A stretch of DNA of 64,000 nt from Dokdonella_A ginsengisoli (GTDB taxonomy: Bacteria; Pseudomonadota; Gammaproteobacteria; Xanthomonadales; Rhodanobacteraceae). The notes beneath the pieces were generated by a model. It did not search any database. It was not told where the DNA came from and saw only the letters and a program-made list of their open reading frames with translations. The stretch covers positions 186,001 through 250,000 of the forward strand of contig NZ_JBHSHD010000008.1 in NCBI RefSeq assembly GCF_042652785.1. Reading direction: 5' to 3'. Positions within the stretch are counted from its first letter, which is position 1, and every line of letters begins with the position of its first letter. Made by a program: the position numbers and the translations under genes. Shown piece after piece: positions 1 to 8,311 of the stretch.

Positions 1-1148
1 TGTTCACCTCGCAGCTGCCGGCCTACACGCAGGTCTTCCTCGGCGGCGGCGAGAGCGTGCTGAACCTGACGCTGGCGCTGTTCTCGATCGGCGTCGGCGT
101 CGGCTCGCTGCTGTGCGAACGGCTGTCCGGCCACAAGGTCGAGATCGGGCTGGTGCCGTTCGGCTCGATCGGCATGACCGTGTTCGCGCTCGATCTGTAT
201 TTCGCGCGGCCGCTGCCCGCCGCCGTGAACGGCCTCGGCCTCGGCGCGTTCCTGCTCGCGCCGGGGCACTGGCGCATCGTGCTCGACCTGGTGCTGATCG
301 GCGCATTCGCCGGCCTGTTCATCGTGCCGCTGTTCGCGCTGGTGCAGAGCCGCAGCGAGCGCAGCGAACTGTCGCGGGTGATCGCCGGCAACAACATCTT
401 GAACGCGCTGTTCATGGTGCTCGCGGCTGGCCTCGGCCTCGGCCTCACTGCGCTCGGCTTCTCGATCCCGCAGATCTTCCTCACCGTCGCGCTGCTGAAT
501 GCGGCGGTCGCGATCTACATCTACACGCTGGTGCCCGAATTCCTGATGCGGTTCCTGTCGTGGGTCCTCGTCAAGACGCTATACCGCATCGAGGCCGACG
601 GCGCCGCGCGCGTGCCCGAGGAGGGCCCGGCGCTGCTGGTCTGCAACCACGTCAGCTTCATGGACCCGCTGATCGTCATGGGCATCGTGCGGCGGCCGAT
701 CCGCTTCGTGATGTACTACAAGATCTTCCGCATCCCGCTGCTGAACTTCATCTTCCGCACGGCCAAGGCGATCCCGATCGCCGGCGCGAAGGAAGACGCC
801 GAACTGCTCGAGCGCGCCTTCGACGAGGTCGACCGCGCGCTCGCCGACGGCGAACTGGTGTGCATCTTCCCCGAAGGCGGCCTGACGCGCGACGGCGAGA
901 TCGCGCCGTTCCGCCCCGGCGTCGAGCACATCCTCGCGCGCCGGCCGGTGCCGGTGGTGCCGATCGCGCTGCGCGGCCTGTGGGGTTCGGTGTTCAGCCG
1001 GCGCGATTCCGCGCTCGGCCGCTCGCGGCTGCCGCGACGGTTCTGGTCGCGCATCGGCATCGCCTTCGACGAGCCGCTGCCGGCGGCGCAGGCCAGCGCG
1101 GCCGTGCTCGAAGCGAAGGTGCGCGCGCTGCGCGGCGATCAGGCCTGA
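1..1148 (+). CDS. MFS transporter-PlsC acyltransferase fusion (3' part)
   Basis: The reading frame is open to the left window edge, so the true start lies outside; the GTG at 57 is only an internal codon. The visible N-terminal part (to about nt 570) has several hydrophobic helices like the end of an MFS lysophospholipid transporter (LplT type). The rest is a PlsC/AGPAT domain: block I N-H-x4-D (H codon 648-650, D codon 663-665), the F-P-E-G block near nt 865-880, and the V-P-V-V-P-I block near 945-965. By family, this acylates lysophospholipid or 1-acylglycerol-3-phosphate at the inner membrane, with the transporter flipping the substrate. It is convergent with ampE. Confidence 0.85.
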   Translation, partial: FTSQLPAYTQVFLGGGESVLNLTLALFSIGVGVGSLLCERLSGHKVEIGLVPFGSIGMTVFALDLYFARPLPAAVNGLGLGAFLLAPGHWRIVLDLVLIGAFAGLFIVPLFALVQSRSERSELSRVIAGNNILNALFMVLAAGLGLGLTALGFSIPQIFLTVALLNAAVAIYIYTLVPEFLMRFLSWVLVKTLYRIEADGAARVPEEGPALLVCNHVSFMDPLIVMGIVRRPIRFVMYYKIFRIPLLNFIFRTAKAIPIAGAKEDAELLERAFDEVDRALADGELVCIFPEGGLTRDGEIAPFRPGVEHILARRPVPVVPIALRGLWGSVFSRRDSALGRSRLPRRFWSRIGIAFDEPLPAAQASAAVLEAKVRALRGDQA

Positions 1149-1274
1149 GCACCGCCGGCAGGCCATGCGCCGGAACTTGCGCCTGTGCGCCGATCTCGCC
1201 GCGCCTGCGCAGCGGGGAAGCCGCCGCACGAGCGAAGTGTTCGTCGTCGACGCCCTGACCGCGACGCGTGTCCG

Positions 1275-2150
1275 TCAGGTCGCCCAGCCGGCGATCACGC
1301 ACAGCGCGATCAGCGCCACCCAGACGTAGAGGATGCGGCGCAGCACGGTGCGCGTATCGGCGAGTTCCACCAGCGGATTGTCGACGTCGGCGGCGTAGCC
1401 GTCGCCGGCCACCACGTCGGCGTCGATGCCGGCGCGCGCCAGCACGCCGAGGAAGCCGAGGTCGAGCGTGAAATAGCCCTGGCCGTGCGCGGCGTGGTAG
1501 TCGCGCCAGGTCTTGATCACGGCGTCGAACTCGGTCACCAGCGCCAGCGTCAGCGCGACCAGGTGCGACGGCGCCCAGTCGAGCACCAGCGCCGTGCGCT
1601 CGAGCAGCGCGCGGCGCTCGCCGTCGATTTCCACGGTGAAGGAGGGATGCCGCGCGAGCAGCTGCACGATGCGGTAGGCCAGCGCGCCGGCGGGGCCGAG
1701 GATCACGAACCAGAACAGCACGCCGAACCAGCGCGACAGCGCCGAGGCGAACGTGGCCTCGACCAGCGGAGCGGACTGCAGCGGCAGCGGCTGCGCCTCG
1801 GGCACCGGCCGCAGGCCCTGCACGGCGGCGTGGCGCCGGTCGCTGTCGGGCGCCTTCAGTACCGCCTCGATGTCGGCGTCGAGATCGCGCGGACCCCAGC
1901 TGTAGAACAGCACCAGCGCGCCGAAGGCGAGCACCGGCAGGCCGAACAGCACGTGCGCGAGCGCGCTCTGCACCAGCACGCAGAGCACGAACACGATGGC
2001 CGGAATCAGCAGCGGCGACGGCGCGCCGTGCGAGCCGTTCCAGCGCGACAGCCAGCGCTTGAGCCACGAGAAATCGCGCAGGCGCGCGAGATCGGGCAGC
2101 GCATGAGCCGCCGCGAGCACCAGCACAACCGCCAGCAGAGTCTTTGCCAT
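1275..2150 (-). CDS. ampE: AmpE-like inner-membrane protein
   Basis: A 291-residue membrane protein of the AmpE/CobD-like family, which in enterobacteria is linked to beta-lactamase induction and peptidoglycan-fragment sensing. The start at M-A-K-T-L-L is chosen because it opens directly into the first membrane helix; an upstream in-frame ATG at 2201 would add 17 polar residues. Further hydrophobic segments follow near residues 40-85, 140-165 and at the extreme C terminus. The internal Y-S-W-G-P-R-D-L-D-x-D stretch is typical of AmpE. No ampD or ampR is visible nearby, so the role is by family only. Confidence 0.75.
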   Translation of the reverse strand: MAKTLLAVVLVLAAAHALPDLARLRDFSWLKRWLSRWNGSHGAPSPLLIPAIVFVLCVLVQSALAHVLFGLPVLAFGALVLFYSWGPRDLDADIEAVLKAPDSDRRHAAVQGLRPVPEAQPLPLQSAPLVEATFASALSRWFGVLFWFVILGPAGALAYRIVQLLARHPSFTVEIDGERRALLERTALVLDWAPSHLVALTLALVTEFDAVIKTWRDYHAAHGQGYFTLDLGFLGVLARAGIDADVVAGDGYAADVDNPLVELADTRTVLRRILYVWVALIALCVIAGWAT

Positions 2151-2306
2151 GGAGCGTTCTCGAAATTGCCCGCCATCGATGCGACGCGGCGCCGCGTTCA
2201 TTCTAATGCGATCGTTGGTGATCGCCAGATTCCGGCGACTCGTCGCGCGCGCGCATGACGACCGCTCCGCACGATCCCTCCGCGGCCGCAGCTTCCACCG
2301 GCGCGG

Positions 2307-3269
2307 TCAGTCGCGCGGTTTCTGCCAGGGCTCGTCGGAAGCCAGCTCGGCCAGTTCCAGGCCGCTGCGGCTGCGCAGCCAGTCGGCGATCAGCTCGTGC
2401 GAGACCGACACGCGCGGCGGCAGCACCAGGCGCCGCTCGGCGAGTTCGCGCACGAGGTCGTCGACGCCGAACCAGCGCGCGTCGCACAGCTCCGGACCGA
2501 GGTGGATGGTCGGATCGACCGCCTCGGCGGTGAAGCCGAGCATCAGCGAGGCGGGGAACGGCCACGGCTGCGAGGAGTGGTAGGTGCAGGCACCCACGCG
2601 CACGCCCGATTCCTCGTGGACCTCGCGGCGCACGGCGTCCTCGAGCGACTCGCCCGGTTCGACGAAGCCGGCCAGGGTCGAATAGCGGTTTTCCGGCCAG
2701 CTCGCCTGCCGGCCGAGCAGGCAGCGGTCGCCGAAGCTGACGATCACGATCATCGCCGGATCGACGCGCGGGAAATGCTCGATCGCGCAGTCCGGGTTCG
2801 TGCAGCGCGCGCGATGGCCGAGCGCGGCGAGAAGCAGCGGCGCCGAGCAGTTCGCGCAATAGCGCGTGCGCGCATGCCAGTGCGCATAGGCGCGTGCATA
2901 GGCGAACAGCCCGGCGTCGTGCGCGGGCAGGCGCAGGCCGGCGCCGCGCAGGTCGATGAAGCCCGCTGCCAGGGCGGCGGCCACGCCGGCAGCGGTCGCC
3001 GCGTCCAGTTCCAGCGAGAACAGCGGGCCGCCGACGTCGGCGCCGAGATAGGTCGGTATGGCCTCCGCTGCGAACGCCCTGCGTTCGGCGGCGTCCAGCA
3101 GCCGCAGCCCGTCGCGCGCGGCCGTTGCCAGGGCGCGGCCGTCGTCGGCGACCAGCACGAAGCGCGCGCGCGCGTCGGCGAGCTGCGCGGCGCCCCATTC
3201 GGCGTCGTCGCGCGACTCGGCGTTGCGTTCCAGCGGATGGCCGGCGAAAACGTTGACGCGGTCGCTCAC
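2307..3269 (-). CDS. nudC: NADH pyrophosphatase NudC
   Basis: Hydrolyses NAD(H) to NMN(H) and AMP and removes NAD caps from RNA. The 320-residue protein shows the full family layout: a variable N-terminal domain, a four-Cys zinc ribbon (Y-C-x2-C ... C-x4-C), the Nudix box G-x5-E-x7-R-E-x2-E-E-x-G and the NudC-specific S-Q-P-W-P-F-P-x-S array just after it. It begins with GTG at 3267-3269, 10 nt beyond the erpA stop, so the two are probably co-transcribed. All catalytic residues look intact. Confidence 0.93.
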   Translation of the reverse strand: MSDRVNVFAGHPLERNAESRDDAEWGAAQLADARARFVLVADDGRALATAARDGLRLLDAAERRAFAAEAIPTYLGADVGGPLFSLELDAATAAGVAAALAAGFIDLRGAGLRLPAHDAGLFAYARAYAHWHARTRYCANCSAPLLLAALGHRARCTNPDCAIEHFPRVDPAMIVIVSFGDRCLLGRQASWPENRYSTLAGFVEPGESLEDAVRREVHEESGVRVGACTYHSSQPWPFPASLMLGFTAEAVDPTIHLGPELCDARWFGVDDLVRELAERRLVLPPRVSVSHELIADWLRSRSGLELAELASDEPWQKPRD

Positions 3270-3279
3270 GGGCGCCGGG

Positions 3280-3648
3280 TCAGACGGTGAAGGACGAACC
3301 GCAACCGCAGGTCGTCTTCGCGTTCGGATTGCGGATCACGAACTGCGCGCCGGTCAGCGATTCGGAATAGTCGATCTCGGCACCGGCGAGGTACTGCAGG
3401 CTCAGCGGATCGACCAGCAGGGTCACCCCGTCGCGGTCGACGGCGAGGTCGTCCTCGGCGCGCGCCTCGTCGAAGGTGAAGCCGTACTGGAACCCCGAGC
3501 AGCCGCCGCCGCTGATGTACACGCGCAGCTTCAGCTCCGGATTGCCCTCCTCGGCGATCAGCTCGCGCACCTTGCCGGCCGCGGCGTGGGTGAACACGAG
3601 CGGCGCGGCGTCGGCGTCGAGGTAGCTGGGCGTGGTGGTTTCGGTCAT
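3280..3648 (-). CDS. erpA: Iron-sulfur cluster insertion protein ErpA
   Basis: A-type carrier that delivers Fe-S clusters to target apoproteins. The 122-residue length is normal and the three conserved cysteines are present: Cys50 in G-G-G-C-S-G-F and Cys114/Cys116 in the C-terminal T-T-C-G-C-G-S-S-F. It lies upstream of nudC on the same strand with an 10-nt gap, and downstream of the bactofilin gene with a gap of about 50 nt. Confidence 0.94.
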   Translation of the reverse strand: MTETTTPSYLDADAAPLVFTHAAAGKVRELIAEEGNPELKLRVYISGGGCSGFQYGFTFDEARAEDDLAVDRDGVTLLVDPLSLQYLAGAEIDYSESLTGAQFVIRNPNAKTTCGCGSSFTV

Positions 3649-3699
3649 GTCGGCAGGCCCGCGGGGACCCGCTCAAGATCGCGCCGGAGGCGCTTCATT

Positions 3700-4128
3700 T
3701 CAAGTCAGGCCTTCGGCGACCACGCCGCTCAGCTCCGGCGCCGGCAGGCGGCGCGGCGGTTCGCTCTGGTACAGCATCTTGCCGTTGATCTGCGCGCCGG
3801 CCGCCATCTCCAGCAGCTTGTAGTGCACGTTGCCTTCGATGCGCGCGTTGCCGGCCAGTTCGAGACGCTCGCCGACGAAGATGTCGCCGTTGACCGTGCC
3901 GTTGATGACCGCGTTGGCGACGCGCACCTCGCCGTTGACGCGGCCCTTGTCGCTCAGCGTGAGTACCGAGTCGGCGCCTTCGGCCGAAACGGAGCCGTCG
4001 ATGACGCCTTCCAGGTGCAGGCCGCCGCCGAACTGCACGTCGCCGCGGATCGTGGTGCCCTCGGCGATCAGCGTGCTGATCGCCGCGATCGACTGCTTGC
4101 CGTTGCTCTTGCCGCTACTGCCGAACAT
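3700..4128 (-). CDS. Bactofilin family cytoskeletal protein
   Basis: A polymer-forming cytoskeletal protein (bactofilin, DUF583) that self-assembles into filaments at the inner membrane. From about residue 18 to 120 it has the regular I-x-G-x-V / G-x-I right-handed beta-helix rungs typical of the family, with short flexible ends. The start at M-F-G-S-S-G (4126-4128) is preferred over the ATG at 4161 because G-A-G-G-G-G lies 8-13 nt upstream and it overlaps the previous gene by only 14 bp, suggesting translational coupling with the DUF6776 protein. Confidence 0.88.
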   Translation of the reverse strand: MFGSSGKSNGKQSIAAISTLIAEGTTIRGDVQFGGGLHLEGVIDGSVSAEGADSVLTLSDKGRVNGEVRVANAVINGTVNGDIFVGERLELAGNARIEGNVHYKLLEMAAGAQINGKMLYQSEPPRRLPAPELSGVVAEGLT

Positions 4129-4849
4129 CGTCTTTCCCCTCAGCCTCGCCATTGACGGCATCCTTCCACTCGAATTCCTGCTCGACGCGACCGCCGTCGC
4201 CGTCGGCCCGCACCTTCACGCGATTGGGCGCGAACCCCGGCGGGAGCATGATGGTACCGTTCACCTGCTGGAAATACTTGAAGCCGTACTCGATTCCGGC
4301 GTTGTCCAGGCCCTGTCCCAGCGCGCTCCAGTCGAGCGCGGCGAGCTTGCCGTCGCGCACGCCCTCGATCGACAGCGTCAGGCGGCCCTTGATGTCCTGG
4401 CCGCGCTTGAAGTTCTGCGTCAGGGTCGCGCTGAAGTTCCACGCGCCGCCGCCGTCGCCGACCGGCTTCATGGACAGCGCGTGCACGGCCAGGCCCTCGC
4501 GCTTGGAGCCGCCGACGAGGCGGCCATAGAAGGCCAGGTCGGCGCGCAGCGCGTCGATCTCCTCGTCGCGCTCGCGCAAGGTGCGCTGCACGTCGGTGAG
4601 CGCCTCGCGCGCGACCTGCTCGGAACGCTCGAGCACCGCGACGTGCTTCTTCAGCTCCTCGTTCTGCGCCTCGGCCGCGGCCAGCACGGCGCGGCTGTTC
4701 TCCTTGCGCAGGCCGCTGGCCAGACCCGAGGCGATCGCGGCGACGACCAGCAGGGAACCGAGCCACGCGACTGCGAGCAGCAGCCATTCGCGGCGCTGGC
4801 GCCCGGGATCGTGCTTGCGCACGACGAAGGGAGGAATGACACGGGGCAT
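4115..4849 (-). CDS. DUF6776 family membrane-anchored coiled-coil protein
   Basis: A 244-residue protein with one N-terminal membrane helix (about residues 22-45), a charged coiled coil (about 50-105) and a C-terminal periplasmic domain. It resembles the DUF6776 family often encoded just before a bactofilin in Lysobacterales and pseudomonads. The conserved overlap with the bactofilin gene suggests it is a membrane partner or anchor for that filament; that is inference. No enzyme motif is visible. Confidence 0.75.
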   Translation of the reverse strand: MPRVIPPFVVRKHDPGRQRREWLLLAVAWLGSLLVVAAIASGLASGLRKENSRAVLAAAEAQNEELKKHVAVLERSEQVAREALTDVQRTLRERDEEIDALRADLAFYGRLVGGSKREGLAVHALSMKPVGDGGGAWNFSATLTQNFKRGQDIKGRLTLSIEGVRDGKLAALDWSALGQGLDNAGIEYGFKYFQQVNGTIMLPPGFAPNRVKVRADGDGGRVEQEFEWKDAVNGEAEGKDDVRQ

Positions 4850-4959
4850 CGTCGGGAGACTCGCGCGGACGAATCCGAAGCTTATAGTCGCGCCCGCGAG
4901 CTGCGGTCAAGGCGCCGGCGTCCGCGCCGTATACTCGCCGTCCGCCTCGGGAGTCGCGC

Positions 4960-5388
4960 ATGCTGTGGCTGAAAGCGTTTCACGTGATCTTCGTCGTGAC
5001 CTGGTTCGCCGGCCTGTTCTACCTGCCGCGCCTGTTCGTCTACCACGCCGAAGCGGACGAGGCCGTCGTGCGCGAGCGCCTGAAGATCATGCAGCGGCGG
5101 CTGCTGATGATCACGCACGTCGGCGGCGCGCTGGCGCTGGGCTTCGGCCTGCTCACGCTCGGCTCGTTCGCCCACGCCAGCCTGGGCTACCTGCAGCAGG
5201 GCTGGCTGCACGCCAAGCTGGCGCTGGTGGTTCTGCTGATCGTCTACCACGCGATGCTGGTGAAGCTGGTGCGCGAGTTCGCGCAGGACCGCATCCGCCA
5301 TTCCAGTCGCTGGCTGCGCGTGTTCAACGAGGTGCCCGCGCTGCTGCTCGTCGCGATCGTCCTGCTGGTCGTCGTCAAGCCGTTCTGA
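4960..5388 (+). CDS. hemJ: Protoporphyrinogen IX oxidase HemJ
   Basis: A 142-residue protein with four hydrophobic helices, matching the HemJ/UPF0093 (CopD-like) family, which oxidises protoporphyrinogen IX to protoporphyrin IX in haem synthesis. Visible hallmarks are the early His in the first helix (K-A-F-H), the W-F-A-G-L-F-Y-L-P-R-L-F-V-Y-H stretch and the H-A-K segment in helix three. Start ATG has G-G-G-A-G 6 nt upstream. It is divergent from the DUF6776-bactofilin operon across about 110 bp. Confidence 0.9.
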   Translation: MLWLKAFHVIFVVTWFAGLFYLPRLFVYHAEADEAVVRERLKIMQRRLLMITHVGGALALGFGLLTLGSFAHASLGYLQQGWLHAKLALVVLLIVYHAMLVKLVREFAQDRIRHSSRWLRVFNEVPALLLVAIVLLVVVKPF

Positions 5389-5480
5389 GGTCCGCGTAAA
5401 CATCCGAAACGCGACGTGCATGGCTCACGGCCTGTGCACTCGCGGACTGGTACATTCGCGCCGACCCACGGGGGACGCCG

Positions 5481-6842
5481 ATGTTCGCGCACGAAGGCCA
5501 GCGGCCCGACCAGCGATCACTGCTGCAGTCGCAGCTGCCGCAGCGCCTGACGCGCCTGCGGCGGCGCGGGGAGAGGCTGCGCGAGGGCTGGGACGTCAAC
5601 ACCCTCGCCCTGCTCGGCGACGATGCCGGCTTCCTCGCCGCGGCGCTGAGCCAGTCCGGATCCGGCGACATCGCCGACGCGCTGGGCGAACTGGCGGCGG
5701 CGGTCGCCCCCCTGCTCGATCCGCCGCGGACGCCGGACCAGGCGAGCATGGATCGCCTCGCCGCCCGCCTCGCGGCGCTGGCGCGCTTCGAACCGGTCGC
5801 GATCGCCGAACCGTCCATCGAAGACGAGTTCCCGCTGCTGGCCGCCGCGCCGCCGGTCGAGTGGCATTCCTTCGCGAGTGCCGAACCTGCGCCCGCCGTG
5901 CCGGCACCGCCTCCCGCACCGCGGCAACCACCGGTGCTCGACGAGGAGGAAGGCGCGCGGCTGGAAGCCCTGATCGCCGCCGCCGCCGCGCTGGAACAAT
6001 CCATCGCCGCCGACGGCCTTTCCAGCGACGCGTACACCGGCTTCGGCCACGCCGAACCGGTCGCGCGCACGAACGCGATCGCGCCGCCGGACACGCTCGA
6101 GGCGCGCCTGCGCGCCGCGCTCGACGGCGACGGGCTGGAGCTGATGTTCCAGCCGATCGTGCCGCTGCACGGCGAGGCGCGCGAGCAGTTCCAGGCGCTG
6201 CTGCGCCTGCGCGGCGGCGACGGACGGATGTACACCGCGGCCGATCTGATTCCCGCGGCGGAGCGCGCCGGGCTGCTCGGCGCAATCGACCGCTGGGCGC
6301 TCGAGCGCTGCATCGCGCTGATCGCGCAGCGCATGCAGGCCGGCCGCGCGATGCGCCTGTTCGTCAACCAGTCGCTGCACAGCGTGCGCAACGCCTGGGC
6401 GGTCACGCGCATCGAGCGCCTGCTCGGCGAATACCGGATCGGCGCGCAGGCGATCTCGCTGGAGCTGCGCGCCGACGAGGCGGATCTGGCGCCGATCGAC
6501 GTCGTGCGCTACGCGCATGCGGTGAAGGCGCTCGGCTGCGGCTTCGTGCTGTCCGCGTTCGAGACCGGCGAAACCGGCGAGCGCCTGCTCGCGGCGCTGC
6601 CGTTCGACGCGGTGCGGCTCTCGCCGCGTCATCTGCAGCTCGCCGACGCGGACGCGCGCGAGGAACTGCGCGCCCTGGTCGAACGGCTGCACGAGCAGGG
6701 CCGCCGCGTCATCGCCCCGCGCGTCGAGGACGCGCGCATCGCCAGCGCGCTGTGGTCGGCCGGCGTCGACTACGTGCAGGGCAATTTCGTGCAGCCGGCC
6801 GACAGCGACCTCGGCTTCGACTTCCGCGGCTCGGTCATCTGA
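5481..6842 (+). CDS. Degenerate EAL-domain protein (FimX-like c-di-GMP receptor)
   Basis: A 453-residue cytoplasmic protein. Residues 1-200 are an Ala/Pro-rich region without a recognised sensor domain; about 215-450 form an EAL fold. The catalytic signature is lost: the E-A-L position reads Q-A-L, D-D-F-G reads S-A-F-E, the K-x-D position reads R-L-S and the A-E-G-V-E loop reads A-P-R-V-E. The late Q-G-N-F stretch is kept. In FimX and similar proteins such domains bind c-di-GMP without hydrolysing it and control type IV pili or T2S. Here, receptor function is inference. ATG 5481 has a G-G-G-G-G-A site 5 nt upstream. Confidence 0.8.
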   Translation: MFAHEGQRPDQRSLLQSQLPQRLTRLRRRGERLREGWDVNTLALLGDDAGFLAAALSQSGSGDIADALGELAAAVAPLLDPPRTPDQASMDRLAARLAALARFEPVAIAEPSIEDEFPLLAAAPPVEWHSFASAEPAPAVPAPPPAPRQPPVLDEEEGARLEALIAAAAALEQSIAADGLSSDAYTGFGHAEPVARTNAIAPPDTLEARLRAALDGDGLELMFQPIVPLHGEAREQFQALLRLRGGDGRMYTAADLIPAAERAGLLGAIDRWALERCIALIAQRMQAGRAMRLFVNQSLHSVRNAWAVTRIERLLGEYRIGAQAISLELRADEADLAPIDVVRYAHAVKALGCGFVLSAFETGETGERLLAALPFDAVRLSPRHLQLADADAREELRALVERLHEQGRRVIAPRVEDARIASALWSAGVDYVQGNFVQPADSDLGFDFRGSVI

Positions 6843-6987
6843 GGTCTACACGCGGCTCGTGCAGCGCCGGCCCGATTCGTCGGAGCCGATGATCGGAAGG
6901 GACGCGCAGCCTGCGCGCGCCGGCAGGCTCCGCGGTGACGTTCGCTGGCGATTCGCTGGCACCACGCCGGGCGCGATGCCCGCCGGG

Positions 6988-7458
<471 letters not shown>

Positions 7459-7640
7459 GGCGGGCTCCGGTCGTGGCGGCAGGCACTCGTCGATGCAGCG
7501 GCCGAACCGGCGCACGCGAGCGGAACGCGGCGACTATATCGCGCGTCGGCGAGCCATGAAGGAACGAAAATCGCACGCATTTGCGCGTGCGGCGCCGGCG
7601 TCCGGCGAGCCGCCGGAGCGGACTTGGGGCGAGCCGCGGC

Positions 7641-7844
7641 TCAGGCCGCGGCGGCGATCAGCGGCAGGTCGAACGTGCGCCTGGGCACGGCCGTGTCGAG
7701 GATCTCGCGGGCCAGATCCTCGCAGCTGCCACAGCAGTCACCGCAGCCGGTGCGACGCTGCAGCTCCGCGAACGTGTGCGCACCCTCGCGGGCGGCTTCG
7801 CGGATCGAGCGTTCGGTGACGGCGTTGCAGATGCAGATGTACAT
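7641..7844 (-). CDS. bfd: Bacterioferritin-associated ferredoxin
   Basis: A 67-residue [2Fe-2S] protein that docks on bacterioferritin and reduces its core to release iron. The BFD cluster ligands are visible as Cys4, Cys6, Cys38 and Cys41, and an extra C-G-D-C precedes the last pair. The start M-Y-I-C-I-C fits the family exactly. The upstream region contains a Fur-box-like promoter, so it is probably iron-repressed, as expected for an iron-mobilising gene. Confidence 0.93.
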   Translation of the reverse strand: MYICICNAVTERSIREAAREGAHTFAELQRRTGCGDCCGSCEDLAREILDTAVPRRTFDLPLIAAAA

Positions 7845-7869
7845 GGACGGATTCCGGCGGGACTTGCAC

Positions 7870-7898
7870 ATTCAAATGCAAATGCGAATGATTGTCAA
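7870..7898 (-). promoter_or_regulatory. bfd promoter overlapped by a Fur-box-like sequence
   Basis: On the minus strand a perfect -35 TTGACA (7893-7898) is followed after 17 bp by TTGAAT (7870-7875) as the -10. The spacer is built of A-A-T-G-like hexamers resembling the Fur consensus array of N-A-T-x-A-T units, and it reaches to within about 26 nt of the bfd start. Fur repression in iron-replete cells is the likely reading. Confidence 0.65.
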
Positions 7899-8311
7899 CA
7901 ACTGGTCCGTTTCGGCGCCAGGCGGCCGGCTCGGCCGACGCTCCCGCTCGCCCTGTGCCATCGCGCGCCAGCCCACTGACGGGAAAACGGCAGCGCCGAA
8001 GAGAGAAGCGTGATTCCCACTTCTCCTGTCGACATTCCTTCCCCTTTGTCAGCGACCCGGGCAGGGATCGCCATCGCGCCGAGCACGGTGCGGATCGACG
8101 CAATGAAGGGTTCGCCACTGCAACGGACGGCGCGCAGGAGATCCGCGGTTCCATCGACGCGCGCTGCGCGCTGGTCGGTCATTGCCGTTCGACATGACCG
8201 GCTGCCCGGGCGGCGACCTCTGCGGCGCGGCACCGCGTCCGTTCGCGTTCCGCGCGACGGCGGTCCCGGCCTGCGTGTGATGCGCCGCGCCGGATCGGTA
8301 GGGGCTAAGCT
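7899..8311. other. Intergenic region without a supported gene
   Basis: A 413-bp divergent spacer between bfd and the first winged-helix/TPR regulator. Apart from the bfd promoter at its left edge and an A-G-G-G-G ribosome site about 7 nt before the ATG at 8312, no coding frame, tRNA or strong hairpin is supported. Confidence 0.5.
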
